Shown one piece after another: positions 44,556-53,251 of a stretch of 64,000 nucleotides of DNA. Both the position numbers and the translations under genes were made by a program. How positions within the stretch are numbered: the stretch's first letter is position 1; every line of letters begins with the position of its first letter. This stretch comes from Kiloniellaceae bacterium (GTDB taxonomy: Bacteria > Pseudomonadota > Alphaproteobacteria > Kiloniellales > Kiloniellaceae). Under the pieces are notes generated by a model. It ran no database searches, was not told where the DNA came from, and saw nothing but the letters and a program-made list of their open reading frames with translations. The DNA is taken from the NCBI GenBank assembly GCA_021776195.1, contig JAJFGK010000111.1, forward strand, positions 1 through 64,000, given 5' to 3'.

Positions 44556-45392
44556 ATGCCCATGGACAGGGGAACTTCGGCGGCGGAACTCGTCGATCTC
44601 GATCGCTATCCGATCGACGACCTGGACAGCGAGGCGGGTCAGGCCCTGCTGGCACGCTGCCAGCGCGACCTGGCGGCGCGGGCGCTCTGTGCCTTGAGCG
44701 GCTTTATCCGGCCGGTGTGGCTCGCCGCCATGAGAGAGGAGGCGGCCGCGCTCACGCCGCTTGCTTACTACCGCAACGAATTGCACACGCCCTTCTACGA
44801 CAGCAAGGACAGTGACGCGCCGCCGCCGGACCATCTCTTGCAAACCAAGGTGAAGAGCAGTTATCGCCAGATCCTGACCGACGACATTCCGGACGAAGCC
44901 CTGATGCGCAGGCTTTATCTCTGGGCGCCCTTGACGGCCTTTGTGCGCCGGGTCTTCGGCGCCGAGACGCTGTTCCGCAGCCACTGTCCGCATTTGTCCC
45001 TGACTTACAAGATCGCGGGCGAGGGCGATACCGACAGTTGGCACTACGACGGCAACGACGGTGTCGTCTCGCTGCTGCTGCAAAAGCCAGACCGGGGCGG
45101 GCAGTTCGAGTATGCGCCCTACATTCGCAGCGAAGACGACCAGCGCTACGATCGGGTGACCGAACTTTTTGCCGATCCCAAGGCGCACGGTGTCAGGCCG
45201 GCCATCGAACCGGGAACCTTCGTTTTCTTCAACGGCAACTATTCGATCCATAGGGTCACCCCGGTCGGGCCGACAAAGCAGGCTCGTATAATCACCCTGC
45301 TGAGCTACGATCAGCGGCCGGACCAGATCTTCCCGCCGAGCTATATCGACCATCTGAGGACTTTTCCCAGGGGTGTCGACGCGCCACTTTGA
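44556..45392 (+). CDS. 2OG-Fe(II) oxygenase-like protein of the BesD/ArpA-like group, HxD variant
   Basis: A 278-aa protein. The iron motif reads WHYDGNDGVVSLLLQ (His163, Asp165) and is followed by GGQFEYAPYI, then a C-terminal His232 with Arg233 in SIHRVTPVG. This is the layout of BesD/HalD-type amino-acid halogenases and ArpA-like proteins; halogenases replace the Asp with Gly to bind chloride, so the Asp here predicts a hydroxylase-type site. Substrate unknown, probably a small amino acid or related compound. The start at 44556 has a GGAGGAG ribosome binding site 8 bases upstream; the open frame before it is not included. Confidence 0.75.
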   Translation: MPMDRGTSAAELVDLDRYPIDDLDSEAGQALLARCQRDLAARALCALSGFIRPVWLAAMREEAAALTPLAYYRNELHTPFYDSKDSDAPPPDHLLQTKVKSSYRQILTDDIPDEALMRRLYLWAPLTAFVRRVFGAETLFRSHCPHLSLTYKIAGEGDTDSWHYDGNDGVVSLLLQKPDRGGQFEYAPYIRSEDDQRYDRVTELFADPKAHGVRPAIEPGTFVFFNGNYSIHRVTPVGPTKQARIITLLSYDQRPDQIFPPSYIDHLRTFPRGVDAPL

Positions 45393-45604
45393 CCAGGACG
45401 CCCCTTGATTCGGCGGCGCAGATCGCTAGGTTTGCCTCTTGTCGTCCCCTATTCGGCTATTGCGACTGCCGCCCAGGGGCATGATCCTTTCGTAGATTGC
45501 GATCAGGCGGTCCGCATCGCGCGGGCAGCCTCTGTCGGTGCGACTCCCGTCCGGGGTGTGATATGACCCTTCGGGTGCGATTCGCCGCCGAGTTTGGATG
45601 AAGT

Positions 45605-47311
45605 GTGGAAATACTGCTCAACCTGGTCGGCGGCGTGGCCTTGCTCTTGTGGGGCGTGCGCATGGTGCGCACCGGCATCGAGCGGTCCTGCGGACATCTG
45701 CTGCGTCAGGCGGTCTCCAGGTCCTCGGGCAACCGCTGGGCGGCTTTCGCGGCGGGGCTCGGCATTACCGGGCTGTTGCAGAGCAGCACGGCGACGGCGC
45801 TGATCGTCTCGTCCTTCGCCGGCCAGGGCCTCTTTGCCGTCGCTATCGGTCTCGCCCTGATGCTGGGCGCCGACGTCGGCTCGACGTTGATCGTGCAGCT
45901 CTTCTCCTTCAACGTGGCCTGGATCTCGCCGCTGCTGATCTCGATCGGGGTCTTCGGCTACCTGTCGTCGGAGCGGACCTATCGGCGCAACCTCTCGCGC
46001 TCGATCATCGGCCTGGGCCTGATTCTCCTGTCCCTGAAGCTGGTCTCCCTGGCCTCGGCGCCGCTGCGCGAGACCGAAGGTCTTTCGGTCGTCCTGCAGG
46101 CGCTCACCGAAGAGCCGTTCCTGGCGGTGCTGATCGCGGCGGTCATCACCTGGCTGGCTCACTCCAGTGTCGCCGTGGTGCTGCTGGTCATGTCTCTGGC
46201 GGGCTTGCAGGTGATCGCGCTGCAGCTCGCGCTCTCCATGGTGCTCGGGGCCAATCTCGGTGCGGCCATCACCGCGGTCGTCATCACCCTGGGGAGCCCG
46301 GTCCTGGCGCGTCGCGTGCCGCTCGGCAACCTGATCATGCGCGCGGCGGGCGTGGTCGCGCTGGTGCCTCTGGTGCCCTGGCTCCAGCCCTATCTCGAAG
46401 TCGCCTCGAGCGATCCGGCGCGCATGGTCGCCAACTTTCACACCGGCTTCAATTTGGTTCTGGCCATGGTCTTCCTGCCGCTCACCGGGCTGGTGGCAAG
46501 CGCCACGACCCGGCTGCTGCCGGACCGGGGGACCGCGGGCGACACGCGCCGGCCGCGCTATCTGGATTTCAACGCGCTGGAGGCGCCGGTCGTGGCCCTG
46601 GCCTCGGCGGCACGCGAGACCCTGCGGATGGGCGACGAGGTGCGCTCCATGCTCTCCGCCGCGCGCCAGGTCCTGCTGAAAAACGACCCGTCGCAACTCG
46701 AGGCCGTCGCCTCGATGGACGACTTGATCGATGAACTCCACCTGGCGATCAAGCTCTACATCACCTCTCTGTCGAAGACCGAAATGGATCAGGGAGAGAG
46801 CGAAAGAAGTATCGAGATCCTGAGCTTCACGACCAACCTGGAGCACATTGGCGACGTGGTGGACAAAAACCTGCTGGAGTTGGCCGCCAAGCGGAGCAAA
46901 GCCAGGATCAGCTTCTCGGCCGAGGGTCTGCAGGAACTGGAGGCCTATTTCGACCAGGTTCTGGCGAACCTCGATCTCGCCCTGAACGTCTTTTTGACCC
47001 GCGACATCGAACTGGCCCGCAGCCTGCTGCGCGAGAAGACCGGGATGCGCGCTCTGGAGCGGCGCTACGTCGAAAACCACTTCGCGCGGATCGGTAAGCG
47101 CTATGCCGAGTCCATCGAATCGAGCGCCCTACACATCGATATCCTGCGCGACCTGAAGCGCATCAACAGCTACCTGACCTCCATCGCCTATCCCATTCTG
47201 GAGCGCGGCGGCGAACTGACGGAGAGTCGCCTGCGGGAAACGGACCCAGAAAGCGCGGCCTTGGACAATAGCGCTCGGGAAACCCGCCTGCCGCCCGAAC
47301 CCCAGCCTTAA
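45605..47311 (+). CDS. Na+/phosphate cotransporter with PhoU-like C-terminal domain
   Basis: A 568-aa inner-membrane protein with two repeated Na/Pi-cotransporter units. The first contains LLQSSTATALIVSSF and the second LAHSSVAVVLLVMSLA, the inverted-repeat QSS motifs of this family. The C-terminal third (about 330-545) is helical and PhoU-like (EILSFTTNLEHIGDVVDKNLLE). It exchanges or imports phosphate. The start is a GTG at 45605 (GTG GAA ATA), which gives MEILLNLVGGVALL directly at TM1. It stands alone. Confidence 0.9.
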   Translation: MEILLNLVGGVALLLWGVRMVRTGIERSCGHLLRQAVSRSSGNRWAAFAAGLGITGLLQSSTATALIVSSFAGQGLFAVAIGLALMLGADVGSTLIVQLFSFNVAWISPLLISIGVFGYLSSERTYRRNLSRSIIGLGLILLSLKLVSLASAPLRETEGLSVVLQALTEEPFLAVLIAAVITWLAHSSVAVVLLVMSLAGLQVIALQLALSMVLGANLGAAITAVVITLGSPVLARRVPLGNLIMRAAGVVALVPLVPWLQPYLEVASSDPARMVANFHTGFNLVLAMVFLPLTGLVASATTRLLPDRGTAGDTRRPRYLDFNALEAPVVALASAARETLRMGDEVRSMLSAARQVLLKNDPSQLEAVASMDDLIDELHLAIKLYITSLSKTEMDQGESERSIEILSFTTNLEHIGDVVDKNLLELAAKRSKARISFSAEGLQELEAYFDQVLANLDLALNVFLTRDIELARSLLREKTGMRALERRYVENHFARIGKRYAESIESSALHIDILRDLKRINSYLTSIAYPILERGGELTESRLRETDPESAALDNSARETRLPPEPQP

Positions 47312-47395
47312 GGCGCTCCGGCTTTCCCTTTCCCCTTGCCCGCCGGCCTTCCGGGCCGGCAAGGTGATGCAAAAGGAGCAACCGGAGGGGCAGTC

Positions 47396-48622
47396 ATGGG
47401 CGCGCGTCAATATTCCTGGCCGGAGGGCCACTGGGCCTGGCCGATCTCCGTGACTCACAAGCACGGCCTGCGCGATGGCGACTTGATCTTCGTCGGCGGC
47501 CAGGTCGATCTCGACAGCCAGGGCAGGGTCCGCAACCCGGGCGATCTGGCGGCCCAGACCCGAGGCGCGATGACCTATATGGCCGTGGTCTTCGAAGACC
47601 TCGGCGCCGACCTGGGCGATCTGGTGAAGCTGGTCGCCTACTATGTCGGCGAGGGGCCGGAGGCCGAGGCGATCCTGCTGCGGGAGATCGCGCGGGCCCT
47701 GCCGCCGGGCGCGGGGCCGGCGATCAGTCTGGTCGCCCTGCCGGCCTTGGGGTACGAAGGCCTGGTTTCGGAAATCGAAGCGGTGGCGATGCGTGGCGAG
47801 GACGGCACGCGCCTGCTGCGCCGGGCTGTCTCGCCCGAAGGCTTGCCGCCCGTGCCGGCGCCCTTCGTTCATGGCTTGGCCTGCGGCGAGATGATCTTCA
47901 TCGGCGATCAGGCCGCGCTCGACGAGAGCGGCGCGGTGATGGTCCCGGGCGATGTGGTGGCCCAGAGCCAGGCGATGATGGAGCGCCTCGAGACGGTCCT
48001 GGGCCGCCTCGGCGCCGATTTCGACGATGTGGTGAAGCTCAACGTCTTTTACAGGGGTGCGGGCGATGCCGAGAGCTGGGCCGTGCCGGCCAAGATCAGG
48101 GCGGGCTACTTTGCCGAACCGGGGCCGGCGGCGACGGGCGTTCCGGTTGTCGCCTTCGCCCAGCCGGGCCTGATGACGCGAATTGCCGTCACCGCAATGC
48201 GCGATCCCGGTGGCGAACGCCTGGAGAGGTCCTTCTCCTGGCCCGAGGGCCATTGGGACTGGCCCACACATCTGCCCTACAAGCACGGCAATCGCTGCGG
48301 GCGGATGGTCCATGTCGGCGGGCAGGTATCGATCGACAGCCTGGGACAGGTCATCGATCCCAACGACCTGGTGGCCCAGACCGAGCGTTCAATGGACTAC
48401 ATCGCCAAAGTTCTGACCGATCTGGGGGCCGGGCTCGACGATGTGGTGAAGGTGACGGCCTTCTATCAGGGCGGCGCCTCGGCGGCGCGGATTCATGAGA
48501 ACCTCTCGGTCCGCTCGGCGGCCTTCAGCGATCCCGGACCGGCGACCACCGGCATCCCGGTCCCCTACCTGGCCTACGAAACGATGATCATCGAGATCGA
48601 GGTCATCGCCCTGGTCGACTAG
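47396..48622 (+). CDS. Triple-domain Rid-family protein (three tandem YjgF/UK114 modules)
   Basis: A 408-aa protein made of three complete Rid domains, at about residues 1-128, 143-268 and 282-408. Domains 1 and 3 begin almost identically (YSWPEGHWAWPISVTHKHG and FSWPEGHWDWPTHLPYKHG) and share the strands FVGGQVDLDSQGRV and HVGGQVSIDSLGQV. At the position of E. coli RidA Arg105 the domains read PAISLVAL, PAATGVPV and PATTGIPV, so no domain has the catalytic Arg. A normal Rid protein is a trimer of single domains; a covalent trimer would form the same barrel arrangement with three unlike active sites. The start at 47396 has a GGAGGGG site. Function unknown. Confidence 0.88.
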   Translation: MGARQYSWPEGHWAWPISVTHKHGLRDGDLIFVGGQVDLDSQGRVRNPGDLAAQTRGAMTYMAVVFEDLGADLGDLVKLVAYYVGEGPEAEAILLREIARALPPGAGPAISLVALPALGYEGLVSEIEAVAMRGEDGTRLLRRAVSPEGLPPVPAPFVHGLACGEMIFIGDQAALDESGAVMVPGDVVAQSQAMMERLETVLGRLGADFDDVVKLNVFYRGAGDAESWAVPAKIRAGYFAEPGPAATGVPVVAFAQPGLMTRIAVTAMRDPGGERLERSFSWPEGHWDWPTHLPYKHGNRCGRMVHVGGQVSIDSLGQVIDPNDLVAQTERSMDYIAKVLTDLGAGLDDVVKVTAFYQGGASAARIHENLSVRSAAFSDPGPATTGIPVPYLAYETMIIEIEVIALVD

Positions 48623-48640
48623 CGGCTTGTTGAGCAGAGC

Positions 48641-48803
48641 GCGTCATCCCGGACACGACTTTCCTCCAGATCTACGATCTGGAAAGGAAAGTCAGCGATC
48701 CGGGATCTCGGTGGAAGTGAGATCAGGCGTCGGCCCGAGGTTCCGGATACCTCGCTTCGACCGCCAAATCGAAGATTTGGGCCGAAGCGGGTTCCGGAAT
48801 GAC
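48641..48803 (-). repeat. Dispersed palindromic repeat, copy B
   Basis: 163 bases, the reverse complement of copy A at 36142-36302 apart from roughly 10 percent substitutions. It contains a long near-perfect hairpin (GACTTTCC-TCCAGATC paired with GATCTGGA-AAGGAAAGTC, about 48657-48693) and a second one around CCAAATC/GATTTGG. It sits between convergent genes and could also affect transcript ends. Confidence 0.85.
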
Positions 48804-48832
48804 ACGCTTAGGTCAACAATTGTGACCAGACA

Positions 48833-51496
48833 CTAGGCGGCGGCCGTTTGCGGCGACTCCCGGCCGGGCATCCGGCGACGCTGCAGGAACAAGACCAAGG
48901 CCAGAAGCAGGATTGCCGGGATATAGAAGACCTCCTTGGGCATGCGTTCCTTTGGCACGGCCACGGTCACGATTTCCACCGGTGCGTCGCCATAGAAGTC
49001 ATAAGACCTGCCCAGGTGGGCAAAGGGGGTCCCGCCGAAGGGCTCTTCCAGGACGGCCTTGCCGTCTTCCATCAGCAGGCTCAGTCCGGCGGCCTCGATC
49101 CGCGTCGCGCCATCGCCGGCCGGCCCCAGAGGCACGACCAGGGTGGTCTGGATCATTTCTTCGGCATTGTCGAAGTCGGGACCGGAAACTGTGACCCGCA
49201 GGTTTGCCTCGGCCGGCTGGGTGCCGGCCACGTCGAAGGCCTCCAGGCCGGGCGCGTCGAGGAAGGGTGGATCGACCTGATCCAGCCAGTAACCTGGCCG
49301 GAAGAGGGTAAAGGCGATCAGGAGAAGCGCCACGGATTCCCAGATTCGATTGCGCACGAAGAAGAAGCCTTGCGTGGCCGCGGCAAAGAGCAGCATGGCC
49401 ACCACCGCGACCCCGAAGACGATCACCGCCCGGCCCGCGGAGACGTTGATCAGCAGCAGTTCCGTGTTGAAGATGAACAGGAAGGGCAGCACCCCGGTGC
49501 GAATATCGTACATAAAGCCTTGGACGCCGGTTTTGATGGGATCGCCGCCCGAAATGGCCGCGGCCGCGAAGGCCGCGAGACCCACGGGGGGCGTGTCGTC
49601 GGCCAGGATGCCGAAATAGAAGACGAAGAAGTGGGCCGCTACCAGCGGGATGATCAGTCCGGACTTCGCACCCAGGGTGACAATCACGGGCGCCATCAGG
49701 GAGGAGACGACGATATAGTTGGCCGTCGTCGGCAGGCCCATGCCGAGGATCAGGCTCATGACCGCCACCAGAATCAGCATCAACATCAAACTGCCACCGG
49801 AGAGGAACTCGACGAACTCGCCCACCACCTGATGGGCGCCGGTCAGGGAGATGGTGCCGACGATGATGCCGGCCGCCCCCGTCGCCACGCCGATGCCGAT
49901 CATGTTGCGCGCGCCGGAGATCATGCCGTCGACGAATTCGTCCCAGCCCTGGCGGCAATCGGCCGCGAAGGTGCTCTCGCCGCGCAGGATGGCCTTGATC
50001 GGGTGTTGGGTCAGCGCCACCAGGATCATCGCAATGGTCGCCCAGAAGGCCGAAAGCGCCGGCGAAAGACGCTCGATCAGAATGCACCAGATCAAGACCA
50101 CGATGGGCAGGAAGAAATGCAAGCCAGTCAGCGCCGTGGCGCCGGCCGGCGGCAGTTCGGTGATCGGCGCATCGGGGGCATCGACCACCAGATCGGGATA
50201 GCGCGAGGCCAGCTTGAGCAGCACCAGATAGGCGACGCCGAGCAGAATGCTGACCACCAGGAAGGCATAGTCCGGCACCACGACCTTGATCCAACCGAGC
50301 CCGAAATAGACCGCGGCGCCCAGGATCGTCATGCCGATGAAACCGGTCAGAACCCCCATCAGCTTGCGCGCCAGGGTGAGGGTCGAGGGCCGCTTGGGCA
50401 GGCCCTTCAGGTCCAGCTTCATCGCCTCCAGGTGGACGATGTAGAACAGCGCGATATAGGAGATCACCGCTGGGACGAAGGCATGCTTGACGATCTCGAC
50501 ATAGGCCACGCCGGTGAATTCGGCGATCAGGAAGGCCGCCGCGCCCATGACCGGCGGGGTCAACTGGCCGTTGGTCGAGGAGGCGACTTCGACGGCGCCG
50601 GCCTTTTCCGCCGAGAACCCGGTGCGCTTCATCAAAGGGATGGTGAAGGTGCCGGTGGTCACGGTGTTGGCGATCGAAGAGCCGGAATAGAGACCGCTCA
50701 TGGCCGAGGCGACCACGGCGGCCTTGGCCGGTCCGCCGCGCAGGTGGCCGAGCAGGGCGAAGGCCAGCTTGATGAAGTAGTTGCCGGCGCCGGCCTTTTC
50801 CAGGATCGCGCCGAACAGGACGAAGAGGAAGATCAGCGAGGCCGAGACCCCGAGGGCGACGCCGAACACGCCTTCTTCCTGCATCCAGTAGTGCCACATG
50901 GCCTTGCCGTAGGAGGCGCCCTTCCACTGAATCGTCTCGGGCATGAAAGACAAGTGGCCGAAGAAGACGTAGAAGACGAAAACCGAGGCAACGATGACCA
51001 AAGGCAGGCCCAGCGCCCGGTAGACGGCAATCGCCAGCGCCGCCATGCCGATGGTGGAGATGACGAGGTCGGCCGAGGTCGGCAGCCCGGCACGCACGGC
51101 GATATCATCGGCGAACCAGATTTTGTACAAACAGCAAGTCACGCCAGCCAAGGCCAGCAGCCAGTCGTACCAAGGGATCGAGTGCCGGGGGCTCGACTTG
51201 AAAAGTGGAAAAGCGAAGGCCGCCAGGGCGAAGGCGAAAGAGAGGTGAACGTTGCGCGCTTCCGAGTTGGTGTAGATGAACTCGAATTGCAGGCCCATGT
51301 CCTTCAGGACGGCGCCTACCGTATCCTGGAGGAAGTATGGCAGGTTCGAGGCGTAGTAGAGCTGGAAGAGCGACCAGGTGAAGCAGAGACCGAGGAGGAA
51401 TTTGCCCAAGGCCCCGCCTGGACTACGCGCGCCGGTATCGGCCTTCGCGACGAGGTCTTCGGCGCTGTTGGCAGCGGCCTGGCTCTGGTCTGCCAT
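48833..51496 (-). CDS. Fused TRAP transporter permease (4TM-12TM) with C-terminal DUF3394
   Basis: An 887-aa membrane protein in which small (DctQ-like) and large (DctM-like) TRAP subunits are fused, as in TAXI-type systems. The DctM part has SGLYSGSSIANTVTTGTF, NGQLTPPVMGAAAFLIAEF and ILGMGLPTTANYIV, the hallmark loops. The last ~150 residues (after about 735) form a soluble domain resembling DUF3394, which occurs only in these fused TRAP permeases, followed by a final TM helix. It imports organic acids or amino acids using an ion gradient. The matching TAXI binding protein is encoded just upstream. Confidence 0.92.
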   Translation of the reverse strand: MADQSQAAANSAEDLVAKADTGARSPGGALGKFLLGLCFTWSLFQLYYASNLPYFLQDTVGAVLKDMGLQFEFIYTNSEARNVHLSFAFALAAFAFPLFKSSPRHSIPWYDWLLALAGVTCCLYKIWFADDIAVRAGLPTSADLVISTIGMAALAIAVYRALGLPLVIVASVFVFYVFFGHLSFMPETIQWKGASYGKAMWHYWMQEEGVFGVALGVSASLIFLFVLFGAILEKAGAGNYFIKLAFALLGHLRGGPAKAAVVASAMSGLYSGSSIANTVTTGTFTIPLMKRTGFSAEKAGAVEVASSTNGQLTPPVMGAAAFLIAEFTGVAYVEIVKHAFVPAVISYIALFYIVHLEAMKLDLKGLPKRPSTLTLARKLMGVLTGFIGMTILGAAVYFGLGWIKVVVPDYAFLVVSILLGVAYLVLLKLASRYPDLVVDAPDAPITELPPAGATALTGLHFFLPIVVLIWCILIERLSPALSAFWATIAMILVALTQHPIKAILRGESTFAADCRQGWDEFVDGMISGARNMIGIGVATGAAGIIVGTISLTGAHQVVGEFVEFLSGGSLMLMLILVAVMSLILGMGLPTTANYIVVSSLMAPVIVTLGAKSGLIIPLVAAHFFVFYFGILADDTPPVGLAAFAAAAISGGDPIKTGVQGFMYDIRTGVLPFLFIFNTELLLINVSAGRAVIVFGVAVVAMLLFAAATQGFFFVRNRIWESVALLLIAFTLFRPGYWLDQVDPPFLDAPGLEAFDVAGTQPAEANLRVTVSGPDFDNAEEMIQTTLVVPLGPAGDGATRIEAAGLSLLMEDGKAVLEEPFGGTPFAHLGRSYDFYGDAPVEIVTVAVPKERMPKEVFYIPAILLLALVLFLQRRRMPGRESPQTAAA

Positions 51497-51631
51497 GGTC
51501 TATCCCCCTGATTTTCCCCATAGAGACCGAGGCCTCATTCAAAGCCCAAGCCGCCGTCTCTTCGCTGGTCCAACCGATTGAACGCAAAGGAAGAGGGCGG
51601 CCCGACCCGGGCCGCCCCAAAATGCGCCGGA

Positions 51632-52597
51632 CTACATCCAGCCGCGTTCCTTGTAGTACTTCGCCGCGCCGTCGTGCAGTGGGGCACTGATGCCGTCGGC
51701 AATCATCTCGGACTCTTTCAAATGTTTGAAGGCCGGATGAAGCTTCTTGAAGTCATCGAAGTTTTCGAAGACCGCCTTGACCACCGTGTAGACCACGTCC
51801 TCGGGAACGTCCGACGAAGACACGAAGGTCGCGCCGACGCCGAAGGTAGTGGTCTCCTCGTTGTCGCCGTACATGCCGGCCGGGATGGTGGCCTTGCGAT
51901 AGTAGGAGTTGTCGGAGACCAGCTTGTCGATCTCCGGGGCGACGGTGTTGACCAGCACCGCGTCACAGGTCGAAAGCGTTTCCTGGGTCAGGGCCGAGGG
52001 ATGGCCGACGAGCCAGAAGTAGGCGTCGATCTTGTCGTCGCAGAGTGCCTGGCCGGTTTCGGCCGATTTCATCTCCGAGGCCAACTTGAGATCGTCGCGG
52101 CTCCAGCCCATGGCCGCTTCCATGACGTCCCAGGTGCCGCGGGTGCCCGAGCCCGGGTTGCCGATATTGACCCGCTTGCCCTTCATGTCGGTGATATTCT
52201 TGATGCCGGAGTCACGGCGCGCAATGATGGTGACCGGCTCGGGATGGACGGAAAAGACCGCGCGAAGGCCCTCGAACTTACCCTGGTCCTCGAACTTCGA
52301 GCTGCCGTGATAGGCGTGAAACTGCCAGTCCGACTGGGCAACGCCGAACTCCAGCTCGCCGGCGCGAATGGTATTGATGTTGTAGATCGAGCCGCCGGTC
52401 GATTCGACCGAGCAGCGGATGCCGGTTTCCTTGCGGGTCTTGTTGACCAGGCGGCAGATCGCGCCGCCGGTGGGATAGTAGACCCCGGTCACGCCGCCGG
52501 TGCCGATGGAGATGAAGCGCTGCTCGGCCGCTTCGGCCAAGCTCGCGGCCATCACCAATGCTGCCACCGCAGCCGATGCCATTACCAATCTTTTCAT
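51632..52597 (-). CDS. TAXI-family TRAP transporter solute-binding protein
   Basis: A 321-aa exported protein with a signal peptide (cleavage near LAEAAE). The TAXI hallmark is visible at the mature N-terminus: FISIGTGGVTGVYYPTGGAI, followed by VESTGGSIYNINTIRAGELE. TAXI proteins bind glutamate/aspartate or other dicarboxylates in the few cases known; the ligand here is unknown. It is the first gene of the TRAP operon, with 135 bases before the fused permease, and is divergent from a universal stress protein gene. Confidence 0.92.
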   Translation of the reverse strand: MKRLVMASAAVAALVMAASLAEAAEQRFISIGTGGVTGVYYPTGGAICRLVNKTRKETGIRCSVESTGGSIYNINTIRAGELEFGVAQSDWQFHAYHGSSKFEDQGKFEGLRAVFSVHPEPVTIIARRDSGIKNITDMKGKRVNIGNPGSGTRGTWDVMEAAMGWSRDDLKLASEMKSAETGQALCDDKIDAYFWLVGHPSALTQETLSTCDAVLVNTVAPEIDKLVSDNSYYRKATIPAGMYGDNEETTTFGVGATFVSSSDVPEDVVYTVVKAVFENFDDFKKLHPAFKHLKESEMIADGISAPLHDGAAKYYKERGWM

Positions 52598-52822
52598 CTG
52601 GCGTCCTCCCTGTAGATGCCTTGCGTTGAAAATTTGAGGCCATTAATCAGGCCCCGTTGTTTGAGATCAGCTATTCGAACATTGCCGCCCAGTCTTTGTC
52701 AAACCCGGACCGGCCGGCACCCTGGCTGGTAAGTCAATGACGCTTTTGCGCTTTTTGCCGGGGCCGTGTTACGCTTCGGTGTTCTTGGGGGCTTCGCCCA
52801 GCGGCTATGACAAGAGGATGTT

Positions 52823-53251
52823 ATGTACAAGGAAATACTATTGCCGGTCGACATCGCGCACCTGGGCGCGGAGAACAGGGCGGTCGAAGTCGCTTGCGAA
52901 CTGGCCAAGACCCACGGGGCACGGCTCAATATTCTGGCCGTGGTGCCCGACTACGGCATGCCGATCGTGGGGTCTTTCTTTCCCGAGGGTTTCGAGGGAG
53001 AGGTCATGGGCCATGCCACCAAGGAGCTGGCGGCCTTTATCGGCAAGGCGGTGCCGGGCGACCTGCCGGTCCGCCAGCACCTGGCGCGCGGCACGGTCTA
53101 TGAAGAGGTCTTGCGCATGGCCAAGGGGTTGTCGATTGACCTGATCGTGATGGCCGCCCGCCGTCCCGAGTTGAAGGACTATCTGCTGGGGCCGAACGCC
53201 GCGCGGGTCGTGCGCCACGCCGGCTGCTCCGTGCTGGTTGTGCGCGACTAG
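52823..53251 (+). CDS. Universal stress protein (UspA family)
   Basis: A 142-aa Usp protein. The family core is present (YKEILLPVDIAHLGAENRAVEVACELA; LIVMAARRPELKDYLLGPNAARVVRHAGCSVLVV). The ATP-binding G-x2-G-x9-G(S/T) pattern is incomplete: it reads LLGPNAARVVRHAGCSVLV, so nucleotide binding may be altered. Usp genes are sometimes found beside TRAP genes, and in Halomonas TeaD, a Usp protein, regulates the TeaABC TRAP importer; the divergent location beside this TRAP operon makes a similar role plausible (inference). Its stop TAG overlaps the stop of the convergent gene. Confidence 0.9.
   Translation: MYKEILLPVDIAHLGAENRAVEVACELAKTHGARLNILAVVPDYGMPIVGSFFPEGFEGEVMGHATKELAAFIGKAVPGDLPVRQHLARGTVYEEVLRMAKGLSIDLIVMAARRPELKDYLLGPNAARVVRHAGCSVLVVRD

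Noticed and set aside
48848..51511. 887-codon frame opposite the TRAP permease gene
   Set aside because: Antisense shadow of the fused TRAP permease, low complexity and without motifs.
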